From contig NC_089493.1 in the NCBI RefSeq assembly GCF_036850765.1, forward strand, positions 12,959,632 to 13,023,631: DNA of 64,000 bases, written 5' to 3'. The DNA comes from Saccopteryx bilineata. Lineage: Eukaryota; Chordata; Mammalia; Chiroptera; Emballonuridae. Within the stretch, counting starts at the first letter, position 1, and every line of letters begins with the position of its first letter. Made by a program: the position numbers and the translations under genes. Below, piece after piece: positions 11,745-23,880 of this stretch. The notes under the pieces were generated by a model that saw only the letters and a list, made by a program, of their open reading frames with translations, was not told the DNA's origin and ran no database searches.

Positions 11745-12083
11745 TTTCTTTTTTGTGTGACAGAGACAGAGAGAGGGACACAGACAGGCAGGGAGAGAGA
11801 TGAGAGGCATCAATTCTTTATTGCAGCACCTTAGTTGTTCATTGATTACTTTCTCATATGTGCCTTGATGGGGGGGGGGACTACAACAGAGAGAGTGACC
11901 CTGTGACCCACTGGCTCAAGCCAGTGACCTTTGGGCTCAAGCCAGTGACCATGGATCATTTATGTGATCCCACACTCAAGCCAACGACCCTGTGCTCAAG
12001 CAGGTGACTTTGGGGTTTCCAACCTGAGTCCTCACTCTATCCCAGTCCGACACTCTATCCACTGCGCCACTGCCTGGTCAGGC
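11745..12083 (-). mobile_element. tRNA-derived bat SINE, ~300 bp family, antisense
   Basis: The reverse complement shows the CCTGACCAGGCAGTGGCGCA head at the right end, repeated GGTCACTGGCTTGAGC-like modules, and the GGCACATATGAGAAAGTA block on the left. Imperfect flanking repeats (CAATTTCCTTTT and CTATTTCCTCTT) look like a worn target duplication. Confidence 0.8.
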
Positions 12084-12179
12084 TATTTCCTCTTTCTGCT
12101 GACAACTTTAGATACCTGTAAAATCCTTCTCATTTAAGCCCCTAATGTGCTGGGTTAAATTTCTTAAAAAAAAAAAGTC

Positions 12180-14110
12180 TACTCAACTGTAGATCAGCGG
12201 GCAAGAATGAGCATAATCCTTAGCGTCAAAGAAGAAAATGAGGACAGGAATCTGGAGAAGCATAACCTGAAGGCAGAGGTTGTGCTGGGAACATCTGCCG
12301 TGGACTGTGAGCTTGTTCTTTGGATTTGCTACTTTCATGGTTGGTATGGGAGACAGCGACTAAGGCTCCTGAGAGGTAGGGATGGCTGCTGCTCAGTATA
12401 AGACTAAATGAGAAAAAGAAACTCCAGCCTGCACAAGGTGGTGGAGAGGAAACTTTTCTACCTCAGCATTGCCTCTGGGTGAAGGGAATAAAAGATGAAA
12501 TAAAAGCCTTCCCTGAGCATTCACTGCAGAAGCCAGTCACCATGTGGGACTGCAGCTGTATTTGTACACACTTGTGTGACCCCAAAGAACAACAACAACA
12601 AAAACTAAGAATTTAGTTTACAGTTGGACTGAGTTGGTCGTGTTCCCAGGTGCCTAGAAAAAGCAAATGTAAATCCTCTTGGGAGAAATAAACTGTTATC
12701 CAGACCTTCAAGAAGTACCAAAGAAAGTTGACCAGGCATAGTGAAAGATGTGGAAACAATAAATAGCAGAATTAGACCCACAGGGACTGTTGGGATTATT
12801 AGATGTGAGATGTGATGTATGTTTATATGGTTTTAAAATTAAAGAGAGATCTGACAGTAATATTAAGGAACAAGGCATGCTAAAGAAAAATGACCAGATG
12901 GATTTAAAAAAGAACCAATACTTCTAGAAGTGAAAAAAATAATTCAAACTATAAACTTAGTAGGTGTTTTACTAGCAACTGAGATATAGTTAAGGAGAGA
13001 ATGAGCAAATTGGGAAATGAATTTGAGGAAAATATGCAGAATACAGAATGGAGATAAAAAGGATGGCATCTATTAGAGAGAGATTAAGATTACAGAGGAC
13101 AGACAGAAGATATGAATTTGTCTAGTCAGAATCTCAGAAGGAGCTAACAGTATGGATCTCAGAAGGAGCTAACAGTATGGAGAGGCACTGTCCAAAGTGA
13201 CAATAGCTTAGAATTCACTAGGATTGATTGAACATATCAATTTGCAGATTTAGGAAATAGAGCAAATCCCAAGCAGACAAGTATAAAGAAATTCTTATAT
13301 AGCTACATCATAGAGACACTGATGAACACCAGAAACAAAGAAATATCCTAAACACAGCCAGAGAGAAGACTTATTTATGAAGGAACAGTTATTAGATTAA
13401 CAAATGACCTTTTCAACAGTGACCATGAAAGCCATATGAGAGTGGAAGAATAGCTACAAAATGCCCGGAGAAAATAATTGTCAATTTATAATCATATACC
13501 CATCAAAACTGTTTTCCAGAAGTGAGAGCAAAATAGATATTTTCAGACATACAGAAGCTGAATGTGTTTGCCACCAGTAGGTCCTCACTAAAATCTGAAA
13601 GATACAGTTTTAGGGAGAAGAATAGTGATCTGAGGAGAGTTTGTGAGATGCAAAAAGAATTGGTGAGCAAAGAAAATGTTACACTATTGTCTGTGTAAAA
13701 CCATGGTCATAATGTTGAAATTGTGGGGTTATAAAAAGGCAAACTGAACTATTGGACAAGAATAGCATATAATTTTGGATATGATAGGAATGAGTATTCT
13801 GAGGTAGTGTTCCTCAAGGTTTATCATGCACATGAATCTTGAATGTGTGAATTACCACACTGAAAAAAGGAATAACATCCAAATAATTTTAGAACTCTTA
13901 AAGGAATCGGTCCATAAATAAAAGTCTTCTTACTATGAAAACACTTGATCCGGTTTTAAGAATAAATTCTGTGAAACATTAAAGGCATAGATAATTTTAA
14001 TCTTCTACAAACTCAGAGAACAGAAAAATTTGGATTATTTTCTTCAGTTTATTCTAGGAGGCTGGTAGGATAACCTTGATTCCAAAAACTGACAGAGTGT
14101 GAGGAGGAAA
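12180..14110 (+). mobile_element. Probable old L1/HAL1-like sequence
   Basis: The region is A- and purine-rich, and the stretch from about 13480 to 13680 (AAATAGATATTTTCAGACAT and following) resembles L1/HAL1 coding-region remains. There are no long open frames. A 25-bp tandem duplication (ATCTCAGAAGGAGCTAACAG and the next five bases) sits at about 13127-13181. Subfamily and exact ends are uncertain. Confidence 0.45.
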
Positions 14111-14164
14111 AATTATAGGTCAGTTTCATATGTGTGAAAATTTTAATATCAAATTTATAAAATT

Positions 14165-14283
14165 AGGCCCTGCCGGTTGGATCAGTGGTAGAATGTTGGC
14201 TCAGTACGTGGATGTCCCAGGTTCTATTCTGGGTCAGGGCACACAGGAGAGTGACTCTCTGCTTCTCATCTTTTCCCTCTCTC

Positions 14284-14326
<43 letters not shown>

Positions 14327-14562
14327 TCCTGCAACTATGGCTCAGTTGGAGCAAGTTGGCCCTGAGTACTGAGAATGGTTCCATGGTCTCGCCTCAGGTG
14401 CTAAAATAGCTCAGTTCTGATCAATGGAGCAATAGCCCCAGATGGGAAAGCATCGCTCCATAGAGGGCTTGCCAGGTGGATCTGGGTTGGGGAACATGCA
14501 GGAGTCTGTTTTTCTGCCTTCCTGCTTCTCACTTAAGAAAAATAAAATAAATAAATAAAGAT
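14165..14562 (+). mobile_element. Older diverged copy of the long tRNA-derived bat SINE
   Basis: The head GGCCCTGCCGGTTGGATCAG, B box GGTTCTATTCTGG and CAGGGCACACAGGAGAG match the long SINE family but with many substitutions. A (TC)n run of about 36 bp occupies 14287-14322. The tail is an (AAATA)n-type repeat. Divergence implies an older insertion than the copies at 37505 or 45716. Confidence 0.75.
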
Positions 14563-15394
14563 AAATTTCTGAAATCAAACTGTATTTTCTTTCAACACAT
14601 TATCTACCTCCACTTTTTGAGTGCTTTGATCACAGGTTTTAAAAATAATTCTGCAAAGGCAAGGAAAGAGTTTATAAGTAACGTCTTACTTCTGTATTTC
14701 CTTTTTATGCTTCTTTGCTGTTCTGTAATTGGCAAACTGTTAGCCATGGGTTACTGCTTTACCTTTTTGTCAGCTGACAGTATACTTGCTTAAAGACAAT
14801 GGAATAACTGTCACTGTAGATATTCCTATATTTAAAATCACAGTTTTGATGACTAAATGGAGTAGGCTGAAACTTTTATTATGAATATAATAAAATCAAT
14901 TTTTTATTCAAAAATTTCACCATTAATCTTTCAGTTTTATTACCTTTTTAAGATAATTTTTCCAGCACTATTCAGAATAATAGAGAAGTATCATCAGATG
15001 GCTTTATGTGTCATGTCAGGTTCTCTTTGGAAGTAAAACTGAAAACACTTCTGATGAATTTATTTTTATATATTTTGCACTGGAAAAAAATGCTATTCTT
15101 CCAATATCTTGAAGAGTGTGATACATTGGAATAGGAAAGACTTAGTTTTTTGATGAGATACCTACATGTGTGTAATGTTCATGAAAAAAATTCTTTTAGC
15201 AGGGTATTGATTTATTTTTCTTTTCAGCTATCTTGTTTCTTTTGGGTCTATCACTAATTGGTAGATCAGTTTCCTAAGCAAGAGACTTGGAAGTAATTTT
15301 TGATTTTTCTGTATTTTGATCTTTTTTACTTTGTTTTCCATAAAATCTTATAATTTTGCCTTTAAAATGACCCTTGGAATAACCTTTTCTTCTC
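14563..15394. other. Intron 2, AT-rich, nothing recognised
   Basis: No exon, RNA gene or clear repeat is visible. Confidence 0.5.
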
Positions 15395-16010
15395 TCTTCC
15401 CAGGGCCATCACTCGTATTACCTTACACATGCATTGTTTTTAGGGTTTTCTTACTGGTCTGCCTTTTTGTAGGTTCTCTCTTCCATTTTATGCATTTTAT
15501 ACATATTCTGTTATAAATTAATATGCATCCTTATTGAAACACAATATTATTGCTCTATTCTTCTGTTTTCAGAACTTACAGTTCATTTTTCTTTGAGTTA
15601 ATTATTCAAGTCCAAATTCTTGCCTTGCTTGCAGATGCTGCCGTGTTTTCACCTGTCTTTTCTCCACTTACCCTGATTTTCTGCCTACTTCTCTCTAGCC
15701 CGGTTCCTTTCCCTTTACTTCCTCTATAATTATGTGTACTTTCCCGTCCTCTGAGGCACTGCCTTGTCTTGTTCTCGCATCTTCGTGCTCCTCCTCTTCT
15801 CTACCTGTCCGTATCCTGCCCAGATTGCTTCATTCTCTGAACGGTGGCACTGAAACTCCTTTGTAGAGAACACAGCACTGTGGTTCTCTGAATTTTTCTT
15901 CACATCTGCTATTTTTTGTTTAGCTGGTAAGGTCTTAAGGTCCTCCCTGTATGTTTTTCCAACCCTGTTGCTCTGCCCCCTCCTCATATCTGTAACAGTA
16001 TGAAGTACAA
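15395..16010 (+). repeat. Decayed L2 (LINE-2) fragment
   Basis: Pyrimidine-rich text with TTACTGGTCTGCCT-like and CAAGTCCAAATTCTTGCCTT-like stretches follows the order of the L2 3' region. It is strongly diverged, so the assignment is tentative. The antisense open frame across 15730-15987 has no domain. Confidence 0.45.
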
Positions 16011-17229
16011 TACTAGTCTATCAAGTATATGCATTATACTCTTGTCTCTAGCATTGTGCTGGAGACTGATACTCCCAAGTTTAGGAAGTATCTCTGGTTC
16101 ATCTTTTAGAATTATTTTGTTTCATGATGAAATTTTAGATTATTTGTGGGAATAATGACTCTGTGTTTAGATCTGCAGCCTTCCTTTTGACCATTTTGCT
16201 TTCTCTTGAGACATCTGTCCAAGTATAGAAGTCTTTAAACATCTTCATAGTGTGCATTGTTACTAACTCTGATGCTCGATGAGGTAGAGCGTGAAGGTCT
16301 CGGCTAAAAGAATTTAGTATTCTCTTTGAATTTTCTTTATTCATCACACATGATCCATACTTTGGAGATCTAGGGTCACTATGACAAAAAGATGAAATAT
16401 GCCATGTAGCTAAAGTGTCAGTGGAGTTGACTTCCCCTTCCAATTTTGGTGCATTCACAGTTGTGAAGTACTTGGGTATCAAAGAAGACTTCTAAGTCTC
16501 AGGTTTGAACCTTGATATTAGCATTGCTTACTTGCATTCAGATGAGCTCTGCAAGAGGAAGTCCCATTGGCATGAGTTAATACCTACCTCACAATGTTGT
16601 TACAAGATTAATGCAATAATAGGTAGGAATTGTCAATTGCTAGATAACCATCAGTTGTGGTTATAGTACAGTGAACTCCACGGTAAAGTTATACCCTAAA
16701 TTATAAAAATAGAAATAATTTAGGACTTATTTATAAGGATAGATTATTAGTGGTTTCATATAGTCACTTACTCTGTTAGCATATCTGGGAGTAATTTTCA
16801 CTAAAGTTATATTTCTAATAATAAAAATCTAACAAATGAAAATTATTTCATGAATGACATGTTGAAAAGCTATTATCACTTCTAAGACATTGATTTGTAA
16901 ATTAACTTAAAAATAACATGGCAAATGAAAATGTCTTTCTTGCTTATTCTTTGTCCTCTCCTAACGATTCAAACATTTTAGGTTAACTTTTTTTTAGTTT
17001 AGGCTAATAGTCTTATGCTAAAATATATACATCAAATGAGTAATAAAAGATTTAGATTGTCTGACGCATAGTAAATGGGATATAAACTTGAGCTATTTAT
17101 ATAACTGAAAGGGAAAGAGGCCCAGTTTCTAAAAGAGCTAATTTAATGCATTACCCAGGTCTCAGATTAGCTTAATACATAAGTGAATGTTGTTTCTTAG
17201 CAAGTGTTTTATTACCCGAAAATCTGTCC
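16011..17229. other. Intron 2, AT-rich, with a MIR-like piece at 16500-16660
   Basis: The MIR-like piece includes ACCTACCTCACAATGTTGTT followed by AATGCAATAAT, the usual sense-strand pattern of a MIR. The minus-strand open frame at 16135-16482 has no recognisable domain. Nothing else was recognised. Confidence 0.45.
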
Positions 17230-17420
17230 AGCAGCAGGGAAATACAGCCACCGAAAGGTCTGCCGGGTTTCAGCGGTCTCTCCTAATCCATTCTCCACGA
17301 CAGCCAGAGTAGTCTTTGTTACGGGATCTTTTTAGAGATCCTTATTAAGTGCATGTCACTTCTCTGTTTAAAACCTTTCAGTCCCTTCCCATTGCTCTGG
17401 GATTCATTCCTTCCGAGAGA
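17230..17420 (+). repeat. L2 fragment
   Basis: The order CCACGACAGCCAGAGTAGTC, then GTCACTTCTCTGTTTAAAAC and CCCTTCCCATTGCTCTGGGA follows the L2 3' consensus as I recall it (cacagcagccagagtgatc, then tcactcctctgctcaaaacc). Confidence 0.65.
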
Positions 17421-18528
17421 CAAGTACTGTTTTGGGTGCCGGAGAAAGAGTAGCGAGCATTTAAAAATATATTTATATATATTACATACAAACTTGCAAA
17501 TAGAATAATATGAATCTGGTCTTTGTTTAATGTAGAATTATTTCTGGATTTATGAAACCTTGGAATGAGTGCCGGCGGAGACTAGAAATTCAAAATGCCT
17601 TGCCTTAAGTAATGTCTAGTGAGCAACAACCACTGTGCCTCTCTCAGTCCCTGGTTTCCTCATAAGAAGGTCACTTTTTCCTTATCCTGTGGGTTTTTGT
17701 GATTTTTTTTTTTGTCATCAACAGAAGATCTTGCAAACTGCTCTGTGAAAGTGCTGATTTGTAGAGAGCTATCTGAGTTGCCCACCCCAGCAGTAAGTGC
17801 CCCCTTTGAAATGTTGGCTTTGATCCTTCTTTATGCATTGGTCCCAGACTCTTTGAAAATCATCCCTGACAGGACAGACTTAAAAAATTTTTTTATTCTT
17901 TACTGCAGACTTTTCAGAAACATTTTATTTATTAAATAAGACATAAGTCTAGTTCTCCTGGGTAATTTGCCACTAGAGGGTGCTAGACATTGCACTAGGC
18001 AACTTAAAGTCTCAGCTACTCTTTGGTGATAAGATGGGGGGGAACATTGGTTGAGTGTTATAAAACACTGTTTTAAAAAGTACGATGACTTAGTCATCAT
18101 TTGTCATTTTATTCTCTTAGGCGTTTGGAAAGTATCCCTATTAAAAATAGTACTTTTAAAAGCATGTGTTCATTAAATTGTCAAAATTGTCATTCAGAAC
18201 AGTTTACAATTTTGCATCTCTGTATACCTGCTATACCCTTTGCTTCAGTGTAAACCTGCAGTGTTTATGGAAATCGGAGAGGTTAAACATTTGTGAGGTT
18301 TTATGCCATAAAAGATGATTCCATATGATGATGTTGGTTGACATTTCTCCCTAGCGTAAATACAGTTCAGTTTATGACTGAGTTGTCTGTCAGAGGCAGA
18401 GTCTGGGACAGGGATTTGGGCACATGTGATTTATTGCGGAATGTTCTCAAGAGAATCTGAGGAGCATTGAGGACGGGGCAAAGTCTAAGGATCGTGTGGT
18501 TTAAGCTGGGTCTAGATTCACCCTGAAC
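17421..18528. other. Intron 2, nothing recognised
   Basis: No exon-like or RNA-like sequence is visible here. Short open frames near 17712 and 17900 lack domains. Confidence 0.5.
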
Positions 18529-18536
18529 CTATAGGA

Positions 18537-18555
18537 CAGCGGTTGAGAACCACTG
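18537..18555. mobile_element. 19-bp hAT relic with a perfect 8-bp target duplication
   Basis: The 19-bp sequence CAGCGGTTGAGAACCACTG joins a left hAT terminus (CAGCGGTT) directly to a right terminus (GAGAACCACTG). It is flanked on both sides by CTATAGGA (18529-18536 and 18556-18563). The same termini bound the hAT element at 41075-41255. This is what remains when nearly all of an inserted transposon is lost, for example by an abortive excision or an extreme internal deletion. Confidence 0.75.
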
Positions 18556-18563
18556 CTATAGGA

Positions 18564-19385
18564 AGTTGTGGAGCAAGAGTGAGGAGGCAAACCTTTTATG
18601 ACCATGTCCGTTATTGGCTGTAGGCTGCTTGGTTAGCGGCGGGGTAGGGAATGTTGGAGTGTAACCTCTCAGGTGAGGTTGTGGCCCCTGGCTCCCTTAG
18701 GCCTTTTGCAGAGAAGAGGGCAGCTGTGGGCTCCTCGCAGCTGGGGTCTGTATGATGCACCAGTCTGTAGAGGTGTGACCTGGCGGGCACCATTTGCATC
18801 TATTACAGATGGTCATTGACACTGGCCATTAAGACATAACTATTTAGCTAGGCAAATAGCATGTTTGTTGAGGTATAAACAGAGAATGACCCAAGAATGT
18901 GCTTCTTAGTCATCCTTATTTCCTTCTTTTCCCGTACTGTATTCTTTTGGTAAGGTCCTCTGGCAGTCACATCCGTAAGGGCAGTCATTTCCAAGTCTGA
19001 GCCTCACAGTAGGACACTGTTTCCTTGGCAGCTTTTTCTTTTTTCCTGCCCACTGGAATCTTTGTTATTTGGGACCTGGGTTGAGAAATGGCCTCTGGCT
19101 TACATGAATCATTCATGCGGAGATAGTCAGGATTTGGCCCCAGCTACATATGCAAATACATGCAATTACAAGCTAGGTTAATGGATGGGGTGTCTTCGTG
19201 CTTTCTCGGAAACATAAAAAGTGCTTGTCTAGGAGATGATTATACAATCAGTCTTTAATTATTCAAGCTAATGTAATATATGTAAATAGAATCCATACGT
19301 GGTTAATCCTGTAATAATTTTTTTATTTTTAGCTTTCTTACGTATCAAATCCTTTTTTAGAAACTGTCACCATTCATGAGAAAAT
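18564..19385. other. Intron 2, nothing recognised
   Basis: No gene or identifiable repeat is visible. Confidence 0.5.
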
Positions 19386-19396
19386 GCACTGATTTG

Positions 19397-19729
19397 CCTG
19401 ACCAGGCAGTGGTGCAGTGGATAGAGCATCGGACTGGGATGCGGAGGACCCAGGTTCGAGACCCCGAGGTCACCAGCTTGAGCGCGGGCTCATCTGGTTT
19501 GAGCAAAGCTCACCAGCTTGGACCCAAGGTCGCTGGCTCGAGCAAGGGGTTACTCGGTCTGCTGTAGCCCCACAGTCAAGGCACATATGAGAAAGCAATC
19601 AGTGAACAACTAAGGTGTTGCAACGAAAAACTAATGATTGATACTTCTCATCTCTCTCCGTTCCTGTTTGTCCCTATCTGTCCCTCTCTCTCTCTCTCTC
19701 TCTGTCTCTGTAAAAAAAAAAAAAAAAAG
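19397..19729 (+). mobile_element. tRNA-derived bat SINE, ~300 bp family
   Basis: This is a well-preserved copy: head CCTGACCAGGCAGTGGTGCA, B box GGTTCGAGACCCC, internal GAGCAAAGCTCACCAGCTTG, GGCACATATGAGAAAGCAAT, a (TC)n tract and a poly-A tail. A perfect 11-bp target duplication, GCACTGATTTG, lies at 19386-19396 and 19730-19740. Confidence 0.9.
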
Positions 19730-20159
19730 GCACTGATTTGTGTGCCTAAGTCCGTTCTACAACTGTTTTTGACCATTAAAGTAGTTAAGCAAATGAGTCA
19801 AATGTCCCTTGGTTAATTTAAAACTAAAATTGGGTTAAATCTAACATGCTGACACTTTTATTATATCTTTTTCAGATTTTCATTATTATGTATCTTCTAG
19901 ACAGGATATGTTTATGCCTAAAGCAAATGGCCTACCTCAGTCTCTTTCCCAAAAATTACTGCCTATGATTTCATATGCAGTTACTATGTCTCTTTGGTTT
20001 ACTTTTAGCCTTTATGTAACTGAGTGTGTTTGGGTGTGGATCTTCTCCTTACGTGTTAGAAGATTATTCTACTTCAGTCAGTCTACCTTTATTAATCTTA
20101 GAAGTTTTGTTTTTATGATTTTACAAATCCTGGCAAACAGTGGTTAACAAAAGAATAGT

Positions 20160-20285
20160 TGGCCTGACCTGTGGTGGCGCAGTGGGATAAAGCGTCGACC
20201 TGGAACACTGAGGTCGCCGGTTCGAAACCTTGGGCTTGCCTGGTCAAGGCACATATGGGAGTTGATGCTTCCTGCTCCTCCCCCT

Positions 20286-20317
<32 letters not shown>

Positions 20318-20380
20318 ACTCCTCTCTCTCTAAAAAAAAAAAAAAAAAATCAATCAATAAAATATTAAAAAAAAAAAAAA
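20160..20380 (+). mobile_element. tRNA-derived bat SINE, short Rhin-1-like family
   Basis: The CCTGACCTGTGGTGGCGCAG head, GGTTCGAAACC B box, CT-rich section and a long A-rich tail are present. AAAGAATAGT flanks it on both sides (ending at 20159, and at about 20382-20391), so the insertion is clean. Confidence 0.9.
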
Positions 20381-20391
20381 AAAAGAATAGT

Positions 20392-20934
20392 AATATTAAA
20401 TGGCTCAAATGCTTGTTTTTTGTTTTAAAATCATGTTGATGTACATAGTTTAATAGGCATTTTTTTACTTTTTTAGAATTCAGTTTGTAATTGAGATACC
20501 TGTTGTGTAAAGGAATTTAGGAATCAATGTTCTGTTTGATAAATATGTAAAGTCAGTACATTTTAAATGTGTTTCAAAATTTACCCATTTTCAAAGATAG
20601 AAAAAAGAAGGAACTCCAAAAAATAGAAGAAAAAGAACAAAAACCAGATAAAAGGAAATTGAAGTGGATGTTGTAGATGCTGGGAATGAGGTTGTCATGA
20701 CTGAGTCTTAGTTTAACTCTGAAACTAAGAAGAGGAGGGAATAAAGGCAAAATTCTTTGGCCTACATAATTTTATTTTTTTAGGGAAAGGCATATAAATT
20801 TACCTAGCACAGTGGCGTGCAAGCTTTTTTGATTATTACTGGTAAGATGAAGTAGGCATATTTTTATATTGCAGCTCAGTGTGTGTATTTGTGTATGTGT
20901 ATAGATAAACAAACACGCACTTTCTTACACTCAC
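20392..20934. other. Intron 2, AT-rich, nothing recognised
   Basis: No exon or identifiable repeat is visible. A short (GT)n-like stretch occurs near 20879-20905. Confidence 0.5.
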
Positions 20935-21120
20935 ACTGACATGGTATTTATTATCTGCCAGGCCTTAATTTGTTTAATCCCCCAAGTACTTGATGTAGGA
21001 GCTATTACCATCCCTTATGAGGAAATTGAGACAGTTACATTAACTCTTTGCCCAAGGTCACAGTTTCTAAATAGCACATCTAGGATTCCGACCCAGCCAG
21101 TCTGGCACTGGTCTATTTTT
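20935..21120 (-). repeat. MIR SINE, antisense
   Basis: GAGGAAATTGAGACAGTTAC, then TTTGCCCAAGGTCACAGTTT and GGATTCCGACCCAG give the standard antisense MIR signature. Confidence 0.7.
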
Positions 21121-22707
21121 AGCCATTATTCGGTACTGCCCTCTTTTCTCCCCTCCCATGTACTCAGATTGTTTACATTTGTATGCACATATGCATGTGT
21201 GTATATATAAATAAAGAGGAAACAGAAGTGTCATGAAACATTTTTAGTATATTCAGTTCTATTTTTGTTTTTTAAAAGTTAAGTTAGTGGTTGGCCCCAC
21301 TAACTTAATACCAGCATCCTCTAATGGGTCATGGGCCACAGTTTGAAAACCTGGTCTACCGAGCCTTTAACCAACACCAAAGTTATCAAATGGTTCCTAA
21401 ATCACAGACATTAAATAATATGAGAGTAGCATTTTTGGCAAAAGAATCAGAGAGATTCTTGAAACAACTAATTTTCTTTAAAAAAGTGACACAAGGAAGA
21501 TTAAACTTCAATTTGCTAAGGTCTTTTTGAGCCGCATCTTTCTAGCTGCTGCTGTGTTCTGAGTGAGGTGCTTGCTCCCTGCTGACCCGTCTTCACACAG
21601 GGTAGACTGTAGCCAGTCACCCGGATGGGCGGCACTGTTTCTGAGTTCAGAGGGATCCCGCGTTTCAGGTGAGTCTTTAGAAGTTCCAGATTATGTAAGG
21701 CCAGGTTCTCTGCAATAACACTGAAATGAAGCTGCTTCTCTGAGGATGGTGGTTTTACAGGGACCAGATACCTGCTATTCCAACATCACTCACCATGTAC
21801 GTTCAGCTGGCCTGTTAACAAGGATGCCCGTTTTCCACGGGCAGAACAAGGGAAATTGAGAGTTCCAGGGGTGTATTTCTTGGTCAGTTTCATTCTTGAC
21901 ACTGATGTCGTGAGGCAAATGAATTTCTACAGGGAAAGAGAGGGGGGAAGACAGGTGGACTGATGGTCAGTGGCCAGGACATATCACATGTGGAAAGATA
22001 GGAATCTTTCCCCAAGTTAAATTATATATGAGAAGGGGATGTGGCCAGGCATTATAATTAGTTCTCACGTGGTTGTGGCAGATTAGAAAGCAGTGCCATA
22101 TATAGATGTCACTATGTTAAGCTATTTTCCTGTTCTCGAATGGGGACAGCTAAGGTTCCTAAGGTCACTTTCACCAGGGAATATTGCCAGGAATCCTATT
22201 TAATACACAAATTAAGATTGTTCCTTCCCTGAAAGGAAGGAGTTGGCTAACAATAGCTCTGTACTGTGGATCTGCATGGCTAGTTTCTTCAACTTTGTAT
22301 CCAAACTGTGAGCTAGAAAGAGGGTATTTGGTTATATCTTCTAGAGCAGTTCCTTTGCTCTTTTCCTGTGTGTTAGCTTGTTTGTTCACTTCTTTTCCCA
22401 TGCATCCAACATTCCTTGAGTTTCCATGATATGCCAGCTTCGGAGTTACTTGCTGTACAGAGTAAAATCAGACCTAGTTCATAATTTTGTGGAATTTATC
22501 ATCCAGTAGAAGTTAGATTATGAAGCAATCATACAAGTAAATGAAAACTAATGTTTCTGATCATTTCTATGACAGAGAATGCATGGTGTTATAGAGCATA
22601 AAACTAGAGGACTTGTACTGGTCTGGGAGGGCAGGGAAGGCGGGGCGGCTGCAGGAGTGAACTAACAGATGTTGGGAAGGTGGAGAGAGGTAGGTAGAAG
22701 CCGGACA
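21121..22707. other. Intron 2, nothing recognised
   Basis: The sequence shows no exon signature. The frames at 22171-22429 overlap antiparallel and have no domain. A decayed repeat may occupy about 22415-22690, but I could not name it. Confidence 0.45.
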
Positions 22708-22715
22708 GTTTCGGT

Positions 22716-22928
22716 AGGTGATTTTCCAACCTTTTTAAACTTGGAGGCCAGTGAAAATAGAACTATTTTGGGAACCACTCAGGGAACACTCTGAGCATAA
22801 GCAAATTCAACTAAGATCATGGGTGTATAATCATCATACAACATCAGGCTGGTTAACTGTTTTGTGGACTGGCACGAAATTTCTGGCAGACAGGCACCGG
22901 TCCATACATGGGCAGGTAAAAAACACTG
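22716..22928. mobile_element. Small non-autonomous hAT element
   Basis: The left end (TAGGTGATTTTCCAACC) and right end (AAAAAACACTG) are worn inverted termini of the type seen at 40188. Flanking 8-mers GTTTCGGT (22708-22715) and GCTTAGGT (22929-22936) match at six of eight positions, consistent with an old target duplication. The body has no coding potential. Confidence 0.6.
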
Positions 22929-22936
22929 GCTTAGGT

Positions 22937-23331
22937 TATATTAAGGATTCTCTTTAAGAGCAATGGGAAATCAAGTGTTTTGGGCTGGCTCAGTTATATG
23001 TTTATCAACGATGTAGGTGACAGCACAGAAGGTATGTTTACCGGACGGGGAAGCGAGCTGGGAGGCGCAGCGCTGTGGTCCATGGCCATGTCACCTGTGG
23101 CAAGTTCAGTTATCTGGAAGGACGAGGGAGGGATGAGCCCAGTGATGACTGTGCTCCTCCTGTTAGTGTGAACTCTCTCATGTGACATGGTTGGCACTTG
23201 TAGTTAATCAAAAAAAGTTCGTTAAAATGGAAAGCTATTTTAAAAGGACATATATGAATATATACTTTGAACATACTACTTTTCACTTAAAATGTAAAAG
23301 GTCTTTGGATGTAGGCCCAGTACTCTTTCTT
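22937..23331. other. Intron 2, nothing recognised
   Basis: Overlapping short frames on both strands near 22980-23197 lack domains and are likely chance. Confidence 0.5.
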
Positions 23332-23346
23332 TGAGAACAGATTCTT

Positions 23347-23712
23347 TTTTTTTTTTTTTTTTTTTTCTTTTTCTTTTTTTTTTTTTTCATTTTTCTGAAG
23401 CTGGAAACGGGGAGAGACAGTCAGACTCCCGCATGCGCCCGACCGGGATCCACCCGGCACGCCCACCAGGGGCGATGCTCTGCCCACCAGGGGGCGATGC
23501 TCTGCCCATCCTGGGCGTCGCCATATTGCGACCAGAGCCACTCTAGCGCCTGAGGCAGAGGCCACAGAGCCATCCCCAGCGCCCGGGCCATCTCTGCTCC
23601 AATGGAGCCTTAGCTGCGGGAGGGGAAGAGAGAGACAGAGAGGAAAGCGCGGCGGAGGGGTGGAGAAGCAAATGGGCGCTTCTCCTGTGTGCCCTGGCCG
23701 GGAATCGAACCC
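23347..23712 (-). mobile_element. Long tRNA-derived bat SINE, antisense, 5'-truncated
   Basis: The body is well preserved, but the element stops inside the tRNA head, just after the B box (GGGAATCGAACCC). It lacks about 55 bp that include the A box. A perfect 15-bp target duplication, TGAGAACAGATTCTT, flanks it (23332-23346 and 23713-23727), so the truncation happened at insertion. It carries a long T-rich 3' tail on this strand. The minus-strand open frame running across it (23287-23820) is not a gene. Confidence 0.9.
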
Positions 23713-23880
23713 TGAGAACAGATTCTTAGACAATGGCTTCTTTTGCATAAACCACACTTGTAATGCATCATCTAAGATTAAGTTTTGGATTCTTTTAAGT
23801 GGAGTAAGAACCAGACACACCTGAAGTAATCTCAGTACAAAGTCCTTTTAGATTTTCGTAATGCTTCCCCTAGCCTTTTA

